From Flammula alnicola (taxonomy: Eukaryota > Basidiomycota > Agaricomycetes > Agaricales > Strophariaceae), in assembly GCA_015499995.1 (NCBI GenBank), contig JADNRV010000022.1, forward strand, positions 372,001 to 436,000: 64,000 nucleotides of DNA, written 5' to 3'. Positions 22,801 through 33,834 of this stretch are shown here, piece after piece. Within the stretch, counting starts at the first letter, position 1. Each line of letters opens with the position of its first letter. Made by a program: the position numbers and the translations under genes. The notes below the pieces were generated by a model that was given only the letters and a program-made list of their open reading frames with translations, was not told the origin of the DNA and did not search any database.

Positions 22801-24055
22801 ACCAAGATGGTTAAGGTCCACCTCCCTGCCGGGTGGCAGATGGATGTCGCCCCCAGAATAGAAATCCTCAGCAAATGTACGAGGGCCCACCCAGGGATCT
22901 CGAATTTCGACGTGACGAGGATCAGTTGGAGACTGTGGTACTTCAGGAGGGAAGGCTATAAGAAGTCAGTAAGACATACGCGAGAGAGGATAAACCAAAA
23001 TGTACATGTATCACTGTCAAGGGGTTGTATTTCTTCGATTTCCTCGTCGTTCTCTAGCATATCTCCTTGTTCTTCTTCGCCGATATCTTCAAGCTCTTCT
23101 CTAGGATGTCTCATGAGAGAGCCGGGAGAGATTAGTCGAGAGGTTCCCAGAGACTGATTTTCCTTGTCTTCTTCGTCGGAATATTCAGCGTAGCCTTCGG
23201 AGCCTTCTTCAAATTGTTGCGCCTCTTCGTCATCCTCGTAAGAAGCCTCTCGAACTTGATGTTTCTGAGGTGCTTCTTCTTCATCGTCCGAAATTATCTC
23301 AATAACTTCCGCAGGGCTTGACCGACGCGGCTGGCTCTCTTCCCCCTCCTCTTCTTCATCATATTCTTCTTCGTCATACTCCTCGTATTGTGCCTCTTCC
23401 TCGTCGTATTCTTCCTCTTCTTGCACAAGAGTCCTTTTCCTTGTCCTATCGGGAGATGGAAGAAGTTGGGACGAGCTCTGGCCTCTCTCCCAAGAATATT
23501 CATCTTCGCCGGAGTATTCCTCTTCCTTCCTCCTCCTCCTCCTCCCTCCTCCTCTTCCTCCTCGCTTTCTGACTGCTCCGGAAGTCCAATGGCCAACTTA
23601 ACTTCTTCCTCTTCCTCTTCATCGGATGACACGATTTCGATAGGCTGAACAATATCTCCTTTGCGCAATCCGGGACCTTCTCTGGGATCGCGTGCCTTTC
23701 CTTTTCCTGCAGCACGACGCGCCTTGAATTCAGCAAACGAATCGTCGATGACTTCATCTTCGCTTTCTTCAGCATCTACCAGAGCAAATGCGTATTTGTC
23801 CGTTGGTTCTATTGGCGGGCTCTCTAATTGCTTCCGAGTGTCTGTCTCTTCATCCGCCTGGCCGAGAGCGTGTCTGAGCGCGCCAGTGATGCCACCAATC
23901 CACGCGTCAAACTCGGATTGGGTGAACTTGTCATAAGGGTTGTGGATTGGGGGTCTCGCTGACTTAGGGTTCGGAAGAATGTATGCAGAGGCAGAAACAG
24001 GTGTTGGATGGGGAGGCGCAGGTATCCGCGGACTGAAGTGGTAAGGTGTCGACAT
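16806..24055 (-). CDS. Very large acidic, intrinsically disordered protein with tandem duplicated exons
   Basis: I do not recognise a named family. The start (MSTPYHFSPRIPAPPHPTP) is followed by NPYDKFTQSEFDAWIGGITG and then long Glu/Asp/Ser runs. The middle holds four consecutive exons each carrying a DPW.GP.TYAEDFYSGGD motif (listed separately). Then come Pro/Ser/Glu-rich stretches (20040-21310, 18591-20030). The last exon (16806-18590) has Lys-rich blocks (KRAPKRKRNPSPG) and an ordered-looking segment from TRSHCRYHRISLPKEEGG through CFLVPGCSLNDRELMEEEEI to LVGLDILREQEVFYLPQPGEE. It closes with basic repeats and SPEKPPPS. Acid-flanked hydrophobic motifs (PIEIVSSDEEE, VIEIISDDEEE, FITIDDSDEE) resemble SUMO-interacting motifs. 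A nuclear scaffold role is an inference. The frame changes inside the GGA/GAG run near 23545, so exon 1 needs a one- or two-base correction there. Confidence 0.7.
21367..22955 (-). repeat. Tandem array of four duplicated exons (with introns)
   Basis: Exons at 22713-22955 (243 bases), 22397-22630 (234), 22074-22319 (246) and 21367-22014 (648) all begin after an intron with CCTTCC or CTTTCC (the code for a Phe-Pro), all carry a DPW.GP motif followed by an AEDFYSGGD motif, and the first three end with a Gln-Pro then ADT just before the donor. The introns between the first three are 82 and 77 bases, near-identical at both ends (gtgcgtg..tctag); the next is 59. All exon lengths are multiples of three and all introns interrupt at the same codon phase, so whole exon-intron units were copied. 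Confidence 0.88.
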
Positions 24056-24793
24056 TTGTGGCGTTTGAAGTACCAGAAGAGGCCTGAAAGCAATTTAGGA
24101 AGAGATTTGCTTGAAGTATCGCCGTTTATGAAGAAGTTCAAGTAGCTAGGGTATCGCGGAAAACTTGCGACATAACACTCGCAGTAGAGTACAAGCAAGG
24201 AATGCACTCACGTCAATGATGACCAAATTTGTCCCACGTGTCTTTTCCCCTTTTATGGACCAGAGGAGGGGCGCGTCGATCGCGAGTCGGAGTCCGCCGT
24301 CGACTCGACTCTTCGTGAAATTTATATAAGGCCACAATATGCCACTTCAACCTACATTATCTTCGGATATATTCCTCTATACGTGAAACATTCGTCTGAT
24401 GAGATCGCATTGCTTGATTCTTTATCATTTCACCAATTCTTCGCGCTCCATTTAAAAGGCAAGAGCAAAAATCCGGATGTCGTGTTCTCGCTCGAGAAGC
24501 GTCTGAGATCAGACATATCATGGGAAGTTCTGTACGTACGCTACTTATGTGTCGGGTTTAAAAAACGATTTATGCAGTGCTTTCCGGACATGTGCTCTGG
24601 GCGTGAAATGGCCAAATCTGGGACCCTGCCAGTCTGAGGCTTCAAAACGGATTTATGTTGCCGGACCCAATCCAGCTTTTCAACATTGAATCAGCCTTAT
24701 TTCCGATGTTGAATGTTTTGCTTTTCAACACCGTTACCCAATAATGCCCCCTTGCACGAACGCAATAATATTCTACCTGCGACTCCCTTCTCG
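24056..24793. promoter_or_regulatory. Divergent promoter region between the disordered-protein gene and the CSC1-like gene
   Basis: About 740 bases separate two start codons facing apart. No gene-like frame occurs inside. It should contain regulatory sites for both genes; I do not see a clear TATA box or named operator. Confidence 0.45.
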
Positions 24794-27700
24794 ATGGTCC
24801 TCCCCATCCATCTAGAAAGTCGGATCGACGCCAGTGGGATTCAGCAATTGCTCAATACTACCCAGAGCCTCGAACCGAAAGCCGTAGGAATACAGGTGCT
24901 TGCTATGACTGCATTATCTGTAAGTTCATGTTGACATTTCGCTCATCTTGCATCTGACCATCACACCTCTAAGATTCTGACGATCCTCACGTTCAATATA
25001 TTACGTCCAAATAACAAAGTATGGCCTTCTTCTCTGAGTCCACATTTATCACCCAATCTTACCGTCTTGCAGATCGTTTATGAACCTAAGATCAAATATC
25101 ATGCCCCCGACAAACATCCTCCTCGTGTAACAGGGTCCTTCTGCGGCTGGGTTACACCACTCCTACACAATCACGAACCAGAACTGTTTGACAAGGTCGG
25201 ATTGGATGCTATTACTTCTTGCGTTTTTTGCACCTTATGAGATGGCTCTTCACTTGACTGCTTTGGTCACATGTGGAGTGCTTATACCACTGGACTTCCT
25301 ATATACCCTCTCGTCAAGCCAACGGGATACAATATTCTCACTGCAATGACTATCCAGGACGTGCATGGCCCCCGCCTTTATGCGCATATAGTCTCTGTAT
25401 ACTTGATTACATTCTTCCTCGCCGCCCTCGTGCACCATCATTGGCGCATAATGTACAAACTACGAAACCGGCGGTTCCGGTCACCCGAATACCAACGTTT
25501 ATTCTATGCTCGGACCTTATATATCACTAATATTCCAGAGCGGCGACAGTCTGATGCAGGACTCTACAAGATTTTCACAGGGATGCAGCTACCCTATCCA
25601 GTAACTTCGGTTCATATTGGCAGGAGTGTCGGGGCACTTCAAGGGCTTATTGACAAGCACAACAAGTTGGTGGAGGAGTTTGAGGAGGTACTTGTGAGGT
25701 ATTTGAGTGGAGGCAACCCTCGCAATCAGAGGCCAATGATTACCATTGGCGGGTGTTGTGGATTAGGCGGAAGACGTCAGGACGCAATCAAGTATTACAC
25801 GTACGTATCTCACTCCTTAATCCCTTGAATATTAATGCAGAATTTTATATCGATGATATAGAACGAAGCTGAAGCAAACAGAAGCAGCTGTGCAACAATG
25901 TCGTGCTCAACTCGATATGCTACAAGCAGAGAACTACGGTTTTGCGACAATCTCTTCTATACCGCTTGCTCATGCCGCTGCGCACGATTTAAGGGGTAGA
26001 CATCCCAAAGGATTGACAATTAAACTCGCTCCAAACCCAAAAGACATCGTATGTGTTTTAAACCTCCTTTGCCTTATACTTCTCAGTCTTGACCCTCGTA
26101 TCTCACTCACTCGTTAGATATGGAAACATATGGGGCTATCAAAAAGAAGTCGGACATTCAGAAGAGTAACTGGCTTCATCCTGTTACAAATATTTTGCTT
26201 CCTCAGCCTTGTTCCTCTTTTTCCGATCGCTTCTCTTGCCAATCTCGATGCGGTAAGTCTTCATTGTCGGACTCTTGCACTTGCCCCGAAATCCTGATAA
26301 AAAACCAGATCGCAGCCTCCGGCTATATCCCTTTTATACAAAATGGTCTATAGCCTCTCCTGCCACATATTCACTAGTGTCTGGTCTCCTACCTCCAACT
26401 GTCGCTGCCATTTTTGGCTCATTTCTACCTGGACTCATGCGCTGGTTATCGAAATATATGGGCGCGACCACTTATTCAAGCCTGGACCGAATTGTTATCG
26501 CTCGATATTTCGCGTTTCTGTTTGTCAGCCAGTTGATATTCTTCACAGTGATTGGCGTTCTTTTCAGTGAGTTTACACCCTCCTCCGTCTCCTTAAGGTT
26601 TGCTGAATGGCCCTTTCCTTGATAGATTCAGTCCTGGAGATTATCATTGCCATCCAGAATGAGGGTGCAAGCCTGAAGACTATCCTTGATAACCTTGACA
26701 GTATGACTTCATTGTGTTTCTGCTTTTGCGTACTACAACGCCTTCATTCGCAGAACTTCCGGCAAAGCTAACTACTACTTACATTAGCCAGTCGTCTTTC
26801 TGGCTAAAATGGTTTCCGTGCGTGGACTCTACCATCCGTTTCTCTTGTGTGTTCGTCTGATATATATATATATGGCGTCCAGTTTGAGAGGGTTCCTTAT
26901 CATCTTCGATTTGGCTCAAGTATTCAGCCTTATCTACCTATCCTTCAAAACTCGGTGAGTGTTTCCGTCACACTGGTATTCGATGTACTGAAGGAATATA
27001 TGCGTGCACAGCATTTTCGGTCGCACACCTCGAGACATTCGCGAATGGACGAAACCTCCCGTCTTCGGATACGCGATTCATTAGTGAGATTCATTCCATG
27101 TCGTACAAGAAGCAGACGTGTCTAACCTTTCTGTAGTTCCAACCTCGTGAGTAAACCGACTGATTTATGCAACTGGTGTCAATTGACGTTTTTAAAGTTG
27201 TTCATGGGCCTTATTGGATTGCTATTTGCGCCCGTGGCACCTCTAGTTTCTTTAGCTGCTGCTGTCGTATTCTGGCTTTGTTCATGGGTTTATAAGTATC
27301 AACTTATGTTCAAGTTCGTTACTCGGGTCGAGACCGGCGGAGTAAGCTATTCATTGGCGTACATGACTCAATTATCTGCTGATACTCTGCTCTTAGAGGT
27401 GCTGGAACGTAGTAATCAACCGGCTACTGTTCGGCGGGATGTTCATGCAGGTCGTGATGATCTTTAGTGCGTTTCGATTATCCTTGATCTATTCGATGCT
27501 TTTTAATAGTAAATGTTACAGCCATTGGTCTTCAAGTTCAATTCAAGACTCTGCAATTCCTTGCCACCATACCCCCTCTGCCATTCATGCTTCTTTTCAA
27601 GCACTACATCAATAAGAAATTCGCGAATGACTTTCAGTATTACATTCCCAGACACGAGGAGCTCTCGCGCTCCATTGTACACTCCGAAGATGCCGATATC

Positions 27701-28685
27701 GCTGGCAATAAGCTTGAACAACGTTATGCGCACCCTGCGTTACAGGCAGAGCTATTCACTCCAATGGTGCATACGCGAATGCTTCCAGTACTGCGGCGGA
27801 TCTACAAGGGTAAAATAAGTGGCGGTGAAGCATTTTTAACCCGCGGCATTAGCAAAAAGTCAGGGAAGGAAACTGATGTTAAGACTGAAGAAGTCATAGA
27901 AGGAGTCGCTTTAACTCCCATAAATGAGGTGTGTCAGCTCGAAACAAGGTATCAGAGTTGTTTTAATAATGTCGGATCATCTTTTCCCGCAGAATGAGCT
28001 CGAGTATGACCCCATGCTGTACAGGCGTGATCGAGAAGAAGTCGACTGCGATTTTGACTCGGTGAACGAGACGTCATCAGAAGACGGCCATCCATCCAGC
28101 CTAAACCCTGGAGTGGCGCACGGTCATCCTCATGGTGGACCCACGGTGCATTGGGAGTCCGGACATGAAACATATCAATTCGAGCTACCTCCAATATCAG
28201 GCAGTCCTCCGCCCGAATATGTTGGAACTCTACGGGGTGTTTCGAACCGGCAACATGACCGAAGGCCATCTTCGTTGTCTACTACGCCGCTATATCAGCC
28301 ATCCAGCCCTCCTAGCCCGGGACATGATGCAAACAATGCGAGAGTACACCACCATCGCGGGAGAACGTCTGGTCAGCCCGAGCAAGTTCACCGAGTCAAG
28401 CGATCTAGTCGAGATCGTCAACCTGTTCATCATGGAACACAAGATGATGTCATAACTCTAATGCATCTCGGGAACAACACGCTCCTTCCATACGCGTTCC
28501 ACGACCCTCTCCTTCGAGCTATCGAGGTCACAGTCAAGAGCCTGATCCACAAGCCCGACAAGTGCATCAGCCATCTACAAGACATCATAACCGACCAAAA
28601 CCACACCACCATGAAGCCAACATACCTCGTTCTCAGGACTATGACTAGCAGGAGTAGGAGTTGGTTCAATGTTATTTATTATTAA
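24794..28685 (+). CDS. CSC1/OSCA-type (DUF221) membrane channel protein
   Basis: Family of mechanically or osmotically gated cation channels (TMEM63/OSCA fold) in plasma membrane and endomembranes. Recognisable order: N-terminal helix LAMTALSILTILTFNILRP, GWVTPLLHNHEPELFDKVG and the LDAITFLRFLHLMRW helix; the cytosolic domain starts YARTLYITNIPERRQS and includes LKQTEAAVQQCRAQLD and AFVTISS-like YGFATISSIPLAHAAAH. The membrane core includes PTVAAIFGSFLPGLMRWLSK, FLFVSQLIFFTVIGVLF, KPPVFGYAI, GLIGLLFAPVAPLVSLAAAVV and WNVVINRLLFGGMFMQVVM. The tail after DAD is hydrophilic with His/Ser/Pro-rich sequence. At least four single-base losses break the frame (near 25216, 25245, 25305-25315 and 26340); adding a base in each restores family sequence. 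Start: first ATG in the exon leading into the signature N-terminal helix. Confidence 0.85.
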
Positions 28686-29302
28686 TGAACATCAGGTTTC
28701 GAGGCTTCGATGAAATCATGACGTCTATCTTTTTATGGATGGTCATGAGTACTGCATGAGTGTCAACTAATCTGGATTCCTCTGAGCAGTAGACCCCAAA
28801 TTGGAAGCGCTAATCTTACGTGGCCTGTTGATTGTACTTTTTCCATCGATAGAATCCGTTCCTAGTTGACTTGTTAAAATTTCATGGGATGGAATCGCGC
28901 ACTATTCGATCCGCTAGTTTGCGTTCCATCATATGCGCTCCACCATTTTGGCTGCCAGTGACAAATTTTGTGGCGGTTACATGTCCAAGGATTGAAGCTG
29001 ATCAAGGGAGCGGTCCATGAAGAATTCTAAGATGACGGGCTTGTCGTCGAATTGGTGGAACTTGTGGCACGCGTCCACAAAGCGTACTCCATTTTTGTGC
29101 TCCAAGGTTTGTATGCATGGTGTCTTCAGATTAGGTAGCATGTCTTCTCTAACGAGCTTGAACGAAAACGAGTGACGCATTTCTATGTTGCATGCATGAG
29201 GTGATTCCAATTATAAAGATACAATGCGGTAAATGGGGTAATAGTATAAATTAGATCTAGAGGATACAACCAAGGGGATTAATCCTCTCTGGAAAGAGGG
29301 AT
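28686..29302. other. 3' intergenic region between convergent genes
   Basis: Lies between the CSC1-like gene (plus) and TIM22 (minus). A minus-strand frame at 28977-29210 could encode about 67 residues from an internal ATG, containing GVRFVDACHKFHQFDDKP; I do not recognise it and give it low weight as a gene. Confidence 0.35.
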
Positions 29303-30034
29303 TCAGTCAACAATTAAATAAGACGACCGAACAAAAAGGTCAACGTACTCTGGCGTCTCTCGTCGTAAGAATAGCATATCAATGGCTGCTGAGAAGGCTG
29401 CGAATGCCAGACCGCCGCTAATTGCTGCTTTGGGCCCAGAGTTCCGTGCAAGGATGCCGCCAGAGACGAATCCTGCGGAAACAGAGTTGTATATATCATT
29501 TTTGGCACGGTACTGAAACAAAGCAGGACAAAAGAATTCCGTAAATGTATCGCAATAAAGGAAGAACACGATTACATACCGACTCGATTATACATTCGGT
29601 TCCAGCGAATAGCGCACCGATCTTCCCAAAGGCCTTTCCGCTCGTCCACATTCCCTTGCCCATCTCCTTGAATATCTGAGACGCCTTTTGTGCCGTGTTC
29701 AACCCTGCTTGTGTTTGCGCTCGCAGGTAGGGATCCTCATACGCGAACGAGGCCGACATGAGCGAGAAGAACGCGCCGATACCAAAGCCTGTTGGAAGTT
29801 CAATTAAGCTATATATTCGTGTTTGGAAGAAGCAGAAATCGCACCGGCGCCTCCTGCCAACGTCGTTTTCACTGGGCATGACTCCATAGCAGAGGTCATG
29901 TATCCTTCCCAACGTTTGCTTTGCTCGTAGTACGGTCTGTCCTCCTCATTGAGTCCAGGGGGGAGGGGCTCCTTGTGCGCGGCCCAGATAGGCACCCGAC
30001 ACGGTAGGTGGTTCGTACTCGGGTTAACGTTCAT
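29303..30034 (-). CDS. TIM22: TIM22, carrier translocase subunit of the mitochondrial inner membrane
   Basis: Channel-forming subunit that inserts carrier proteins into the inner membrane. Family pattern is complete: [14 protein letters not shown], joined across an intron to [19 protein letters not shown], then [70 protein letters not shown] and [14 protein letters not shown]. The two Cys residues at the family's disulphide positions (ESCPV and GTECI) are present. The protein reads through to [14 protein letters not shown] before a stop. Most relatives end soon after RETP, and GTACGT just after that point could be a donor, so the last 14 residues may be intron read-through. ATG at 30034 gives a hydrophilic N-terminus of usual length. 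Confidence 0.9.
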
Positions 30035-30679
30035 CGTCTCGTCTCACCCGTATGTCGTCACAACTGCCAGCGAGCTCGAAGGATAGAGGAACGTCGGGTG
30101 TCGGACGCGCAGCCCTGTGAACCGAATTTAGCACCTGCCGAAATTTTGCTTCTCGGCCCTGCCGGCCCGCCGTCGAAAGAAATTGTTTGTACTTGCTACA
30201 ATCAGAAGGCAATAGTGGTATACACGTGACCGCATGAGTCGATCGCGTCCAAGTCGCGTCTTCTCTAGTCCTCTCGTACATATGTATCTCGAATCTCGAA
30301 TTGTTCCTAGGTGTCTCAGCTCTCTTATTAATATTATCAGAGACGAAATACGCCATGGCCCTTTCTCTCAGAGTTCAAAATTCCAAAGTCTTTCATTACA
30401 CATCCGATCTTAACGTCGTCCTTCCCTTCCGGGCATGCCTTTGCCAGACGGTGGCGACGGGGCTTTCTTCGATTTTGCCCGAAAAGGATGTCTCTTGCCG
30501 TTGCATTTATTGCACTCAACCATCATTTCGTCTTTATTTCGGTCACTACTTCTTCGTCGTTTTCTCGCTCCTAATCTCCTTCGATACTTATTGGCATTCA
30601 ATTACGACGTTGAACGATTCAGTAGGATAAAAGCATTCAAGTTCAACTACGTCCGAGTCATATGTTACAACAATCGCCA
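30035..30679. other. Intergenic upstream of TIM22
   Basis: Holds the TIM22 promoter (minus strand) and the 3' end of the next minus-strand gene. A long plus-strand frame starting at 30435 runs across the neighbouring gene and is judged to be its antisense shadow. Confidence 0.4.
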
Positions 30680-31838
30680 TTACCACCCATCCATGAAATA
30701 TATCAGCGAGCTTCGTGTCCCTTCCGGTGGGTACGGGCTAATCACCACAAACCCTACAGAAAAAATACAGAGAGCCATGAAGAAGCTGGACGATATGCCG
30801 ACGCTAAGCGGCAGCCGATCCCATGCGAAGCACACGATGCCCGTGAGTGCAAGCACGAACCCGAGCGCGGTCAGGAAAATGCAAAGGGCATGGAATCGAG
30901 CGAGCAGATTGGTTGGTGGCTCGCCGCCCTGGAACGGACCGACTTGCACTAGATGGGGGTTGCAAGACCACACTGGCTTTTGCTGCGACCCCGAGTGGAT
31001 CCTGACAGGTCCCGGTATCGGGTCCGTACTGTGCGAGCTCGGAATTCGCGAGTTCCGTTTCCGACCCCGACTCGGAGGTTCGTATTCTGCCTTTTCCATG
31101 TCTCGAGAGGAGATGGAAGTGGGTGAATCGACCATCTCGACCGTCTCCTTCTCCCCTTCAGCTTGCTTTTCTTCATCTGTAGCGATTTCCAGCTTGTATC
31201 GGATGAGGAAAAACGCAGCAAGGAAAGAAATGATTGCTGCGAGAATTTGAAACCCAATATTACGTACTTATGAGCGTCGGAGAAAGAGCTGAAACAGAAC
31301 ATACCAGCGCTGGTGTGAATAATCAATCCGCCTAGAATTCCAATATTCGCTATTTGCGCGATTACCGGTAGCGGAACACCATCTGAGCTCGGCGCTGCGA
31401 TTGAGAACATGCTGGCTTCTGTTGCAGCAAAGAATGTTGTCTGGAAATATGCAAGGACCATCAGAGCCTTCTCACAGCAATATCATTCAACGCTTCAAGG
31501 ACGCTCACAATGACAGTGATCAGTTGAAGCCTATCCATCCACGACTCCACAAGATCGCGCAGAGCTTCACGACGCTTTTGTTCATCCTTCTCGTCCTGGT
31601 CCTGTTGTGTTACTGTCTCCAATGTCGTGAACACGCCAGTTCAAATCGACTATGTTTAAAAGCATCGAAACGCACCTATCCTATTCAACGGTTCGCCCGT
31701 CGTCAGAGTGAACGCTATTGACCCAGCAATTCCTTCGCAAACACGTGAGTGATGGGTGACAAATCATTTTCCCATCAGCCACGGTTGGACTTGCGACAAA
31801 TTCACATTCCTTCGCACTTTGATGGCCTGATCGAGCAT
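30680..31838 (-). CDS. Multi-pass membrane protein of unknown function
   Basis: I do not recognise a named family. The proposed start MLDQAIKVRRNVNLSQVQ lies inside an inverted duplication. Downstream exons read IAGSIAFTLTTGEPLNRI, joined over an intron to VTQQDQDEKDEQKRREALRD, LVESWMDRLQLITVI, and TTFFAATEASMFSIAAPSS. Then come VIAQIANIGILGGLIIHTSA, GFQILAAIISFLAAFFLIRYKLE, a charged cytosolic linker with Ser/Thr-rich sequence, and LCIFLTALGFVLALTGIVCF and FFMALCIFSVGFVVIS as the last membrane helices. Four or five membrane segments are likely. Between WLMGK and the next exon part, a TGA sits in frame with no clear donor, so the 5' structure is unresolved: it may be a missed intron, a sequence error or real damage. 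Confidence 0.6.
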
Positions 31839-31850
31839 CGCGCTCGTCGT
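31707..31850 (+). repeat. Inverted repeat, left arm (144 bases)
   Basis: The reverse complement of this block matches 32308-32451 almost base for base, from ACGACGAGCGCGATGCTCG to TAGCGTTCACT. It contains the proposed start codon region of the membrane-protein gene. About 457 bases separate the arms. Confidence 0.9.
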
Positions 31851-32307
31851 TGTCAGCGGCTGCGTGTCAATGGTTGTAAAAATCACATAAAAGGTAAATA
31901 GTTTTTTGAGATGGGAAGGATGAATATCTTGATGAATATCATCAGAATCTGTGAACTGTAAATGCCATGAGTAATCCTGGTACATTGTGAGTAAGTATGT
32001 AGGTATGATTTTATATTCACTGCGGCTATGGCCCTCGTCAACGAGGACTTAAATGGCATATGCCATGGTACTCTGGCTGCATCTACTCCAATATACAGCA
32101 CCATATATGGTAGACCGCTTTCTATGTAACTTAACTTAATATATTTCTGAAAATACTGGCTTCATTGAGCTCTTCACAGTTGTCGGCCGACCGGTCTCGA
32201 GATCTCAGTTATGTACCACAATTGCATATTTTAATTCATAAATTTCATGGTGAATAAGCGATTGTGCTTTGGAATAACGGTTGCGGCCATGGTCGCTGCC
32301 GCCGCCG

Positions 32308-32451
32308 ACGACGAGCGCGATGCTCGATCAGGCCATCAAAGTGCGAAGGAATGTGAATTTGTCGCAAGTCCAACCGTGGCTGATGGGAAAATGATTTGTC
32401 ACCCATCACTCACGTGTTTGCGAAGGAATTGCTGGGTCAATAGCGTTCACT
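32308..32451 (-). repeat. Inverted repeat, right arm (144 bases)
   Basis: Opposite-orientation copy of 31707-31850. On the plus strand it carries a second copy of the membrane gene's first coding stretch (MLDQAIKVRRNVNLSQVQPW), now heading away from the gene, so it is probably a fragment rather than a gene. Confidence 0.9.
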
Positions 32452-32527
32452 TCAGATGATGGGAAAATGATTTGTCACCCATCACTCACGTGTTTGCGAA
32501 GGAATTGCTGGGTCAATAGCGTTCACT
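32381..32527 (+). repeat. Direct tandem repeat, two 71-base copies
   Basis: Copy 1 is 32381-32451 and copy 2 is 32457-32527, separated by 5 bases. Both run from TGATGGGAAAATGATTTGTC to AATAGCGTTCACT. Copy 1 is also the distal half of the inverted-repeat right arm, so this stretch occurs three times within 830 bases. Confidence 0.92.
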
Positions 32528-33252
32528 CGTCGTCAGGGTGACACCCTTGCCATTAGCGACAGTAGGATCTGTAAAGTCATCAAGAACCAGACCTCACACA
32601 CTGAGAAAGCGACTTACGCTTTGGCACTGGCCGTGTACCTGGGGCCGGTGCGAACTTGATTTGTCGACGAAGAGCCTTCATTGACCGAGTAGAAAAGGTT
32701 GAGTAGTGCTAATAAATGCAAGAGCAGACCAGCAAGGTAAGTAAGCGCTACAGCGGATGCCTGTAAACCGTGGGCATTGGCCAATGGCCATCTTCATTAA
32801 ATAGGACAGAGTTGATGAGTTGACTCGGATGTGTGGGGATATCAGGAAGCGCCAAAGGGGAACCGCGCTGCGTGGAAAATGCTATGGAGCTTTGCAGTTG
32901 AGCTATTTTTAGATCCAGTACATCGCCAAGCGTTTGCTCTTTGGTGTAATAGAGATTTCGAAAGAGGTTGGAGCTACAGAATCTTCGAGTTTCGTGCTTC
33001 GTGATGACAAGTGCATATTAATTTTGCCTATCGGCACTGAAAGAACAGAGGTACGTAATGATATCAGATCTCTAACGACAAGTGTCGAGACCACACCGCA
33101 TAGTCTCAACATTCACATCATAGGCATGATGCAGACGAAAGGTGCTTGCCCCGTATTGATTGTAGATTCCTTGGGCTTTGTCGCAACAGGGGCACTAGAG
33201 GAGAAACATCTAGGATCAAAGTTCAATTCACATGCTGGTCAAAGGAAGTCAC
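32528..33252. other. Intergenic or unresolved exons
   Basis: Plus-strand frame 32934-33272 (112 codons) and a hydrophobic minus-strand stretch around 32640-32740 (LAGLLLHLLALLNLFY) are present. I cannot connect either to a gene. The minus-strand piece could be a membrane exon of an unannotated gene. Confidence 0.3.
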
Positions 33253-33834
33253 TTACAGTGAAGATGCAATAACCCATGCTTCGTGTCGAAACGCCGTCAC
33301 AGCCTCAGTGTCCGCCTCTCGGTCCGCCCTCCATGCCCTCTTCTCAAGCATGTAAGCCAGATCAGTGAAGGCGCGGGCGCATTCCTGGTGCGCGGCGGGA
33401 TATGAGAAGAGTATCTCGCGGTGTGTAAAAATGGCGTCGAGATACTCCCCGCCGGTGGTGGGGTAGTCCTGCATTTGCGAATGGATAGCTTGCAGATAGG
33501 CGCAACCGTACGACAGTTGACTCGTGTTTGAGCTTGAACTTGAGGTTTCGGAGGCCGCGTCTGACTGTAAATACATAACGATTAGGGCGATCAGAATACG
33601 TACTTTAGATATTCATAACGACTTACTTGATAATTCAGATCCTCTGCCATGAGGTCGTCTTGGATGCTTTGTGGAAGTGACGCGACTTGTACATGTTCTG
33701 CGGTCTTCTTTCTCCAGCAAATTCAAGAGATAAGTCCCCTGAAAAGGAGTTACAGTAGAACGACGCCAAAAACGTACTCTTGCATCGAACGAAGAGTCTA
33801 GCTTCATCGTTTGCAGAAGATCACACAAATCCAT
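33253..33834 (-). CDS. Uncharacterised protein
   Basis: No family recognised. Exon 1 reads MDLCDLLQTMKLDSSFDAR and ends at a GTACGT donor. The next exon gives DLSLEFAGE and, after a one-base shift inside GGAGAAAGAAG, continues KTAEHVQVASLPQSIQDDLM and AEDLNYQ up to a GTAAGT donor. The third exon reads SDAASETSSSSSNTSQLSYG, AYLQAIHSQMQDYPTTGGEY, LDAIFTHREILFSYPAAHQE and AFTDLAYMLEKRAWRADREA. The last part is strongly helical and could form a short alpha-helical repeat bundle. The frame then meets TAA, but GTAAGT overlaps this stop (TCACTGTAAGTGA), so a further exon is possible. Confidence 0.5.

Noticed and set aside
22380..22960. The FYSGGD exons as a transposon or satellite
   Set aside because: They are coding, phase-matched and confined to one gene, so tandem exon duplication explains them.
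26860..26874. TA dinucleotide run as a regulatory site or repeat element
   Set aside because: Only seven units, inside or next to an intron of the CSC1-like gene; too short to mean anything.
30435..31250. 271-codon plus-strand frame
   Set aside because: Antisense to the membrane-protein exons, whose helices and splice sites read better on the minus strand.
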